Assembly: GCA_016182905.1 (NCBI GenBank)
Contig: JACPFR010000041.1
Location: forward strand, 1 to 64,000
Origin: Elusimicrobiota bacterium
Lineage (GTDB): Bacteria > Elusimicrobiota > Elusimicrobia > UBA1565 > UBA9628
Reading direction: 5' to 3'
DNA length: 64,000 bases
Under the pieces are notes generated by a model, which was given only the letters and a program-made list of their open reading frames with translations, did not search any database and had not been told where the DNA came from. Position 1 is the stretch's first letter. Each line of letters opens with the position of its first letter. The translations under genes and the position numbers were made by a program. This document shows, one piece after another, positions 63,320 to 64,000 of this stretch.

Positions 63320-64000
63320 TCAGCCCTCCGCCTTCGCCGCGGGCAGGCGCACGAACACGCTCGTGCCCCGGCCCGGCTCGCTTTCGATCCAGATGTCCCC
63401 GTTGTGCGCCATGACGATCTGCCGCGACAGCGGCAGGCCGAGCCCGCTGCCGTTCTCCCGGGTGGTGAAGAACGGGCGGAAGACGTGCTCGAGGTCGGCG
63501 CTCGAGATGCCCTTGCCCGTGTCGGAGACCTCGACGAGCAAGGAGCCGTCCTGCTCGGCGCGCGCGCGGACGCCGAGCGTCCCGCCGCGATCCATCGCGT
63601 GGGCGGCGTTGATGAAGAGGTTCAGGAAGACCTGCTCGATCTGGCCGGGGTCGCCCTTGAGGCGGGGGAGGTCGCGCGCGATGTCGCGATCGATCCCGAT
63701 CTTCTGGGTGCGCAGGCGGACCTCGATGAGGTCGAGCATGCGCTCGAGCGGCTCGCGCAGGTCGAAGGGGCGCACGACCGCCTCGGGCATGCGCGCGAAG
63801 CGCAGGAAGTTGCCCATGGTCTGCTCCATGCGGTTGAGCTGGCCGAGGACCTTGCTCAGCACCTCGCGCCGCGGGCTGCCGTCGGGGATCTCGCTTTGCA
63901 TGACTTGGATGGCGGAGCTGATGCCCGTCAGCGGGTTGCGGACCTCGTGGGCGAGGTGCGCCGACAGCTCGCCGAGCGCGGCGAGGCGCTCCATGTGGCC
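63320..64000 (-). CDS. NtrB-type sensor histidine kinase, C-terminal part (continues past the window)
   Basis: At least 226 residues. The frame is still open at the window edge, where it reads GHMERLAALGELSAHLAHEVRNPL. The HisKA His is in AHEVRNPL. The HATPase has NLFINAAHAMD, EVSDTGKGISSAD and NGSGLGLPLSRQI. The sensor part is outside. It ends 1 bp before the regulator-cytochrome gene and is surely its cognate kinase. The class activates NtrC-type regulators by phosphorylation. Confidence 0.9.
   Translation of the reverse strand, partial: GHMERLAALGELSAHLAHEVRNPLTGISSAIQVMQSEIPDGSPRREVLSKVLGQLNRMEQTMGNFLRFARMPEAVVRPFDLREPLERMLDLIEVRLRTQKIGIDRDIARDLPRLKGDPGQIEQVFLNLFINAAHAMDRGGTLGVRARAEQDGSLLVEVSDTGKGISSADLEHVFRPFFTTRENGSGLGLPLSRQIVMAHNGDIWIESEPGRGTSVFVRLPAAKAEG

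Overview
The window is GC-rich DNA (my estimate is roughly two-thirds G+C), densely coding, from a diderm bacterium: it has a TolC-type channel, an RND pump, a beta-barrel outer-membrane protein and periplasmic multiheme cytochromes. Several proteins carry very long Ala/Pro/Val-rich exported N-termini in front of a membrane protease or phospholipase-D domains. That style is familiar to me from Elusimicrobiota, which is my best guess; no marker gene here proves it. Codon use looks uniform, with no prophage, CRISPR array or intact transposon. No gene-free stretch exceeds 300 bp; the longest is 6766-7052.

Layout. 1-6.8 kb: the end of a RecB/AddA-type nuclease, a 1156-residue coiled-coil protein, then a minus-strand group (zincin-like secreted protein, free-standing GspE-N domain, peroxiredoxin, small membrane protein) and an NTF2-fold immunity-like protein. 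7-12.5 kb: CPBP membrane protease, PAP2/sphingomyelin-synthase-like protein, YgjP-like metallopeptidase, and a membrane-anchored barnase-type RNase followed by its overlapping barstar. 12.5-20.1 kb: a tight minus-strand operon of OPT transporter, EamA transporter, [2Fe-2S] ferredoxin, TolC-like channel and RND pump. 20.2-28.7 kb: hemerythrin protein, PAS histidine kinase, DUF885 hydrolase, RRM RNA-binding protein with a 12-residue repeat tail, an unlisted 48-residue basic protein, a four-domain PLD protein and a parvulin isomerase.

28.7-37 kb is a plus-strand operon: DUF971 protein, a tryptophanase gene broken by one in-frame TAA, a cytoplasmic histidine kinase with degenerate receivers, a GlcD-GlcE fusion, GlcF and a GAF/HD-GYP phosphodiesterase. 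37-41.2 kb holds tRNA-Gly(GCC), tRNA-Ser(CGA), small membrane or secreted proteins, a REP-like hairpin and a glutaredoxin-DsbD-like fusion.

41.2-53.2 kb is a variant of the selenium-dependent molybdenum hydroxylase neighbourhood (YgfK, Se-XDH and SsnA families), with an M20 carbamoylase, a nitrilase-family amidase and two PLP lyases. It is probably for anaerobic purine or hydantoin-like heterocycle breakdown. 53.2-64 kb is an electron-transfer locus: an NtrB-type kinase, an NtrC-type regulator fused in frame to an 11-heme cytochrome, two NHL-repeat proteins, a tetraheme and an 11-heme (possibly 12-heme) cytochrome, a transposase-derived zinc-ribbon protein, a beta-barrel and an OB-fold periplasmic protein.

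The most unusual item is the 60979-63318 reading frame: a complete sigma-54 activator whose last DNA-binding residues also form the start of a signal peptide leading into a multiheme cytochrome. Either one protein carries a cytoplasmic transcription activator and a periplasmic heme wire, or a cytochrome gene is nested in frame with an internal start.
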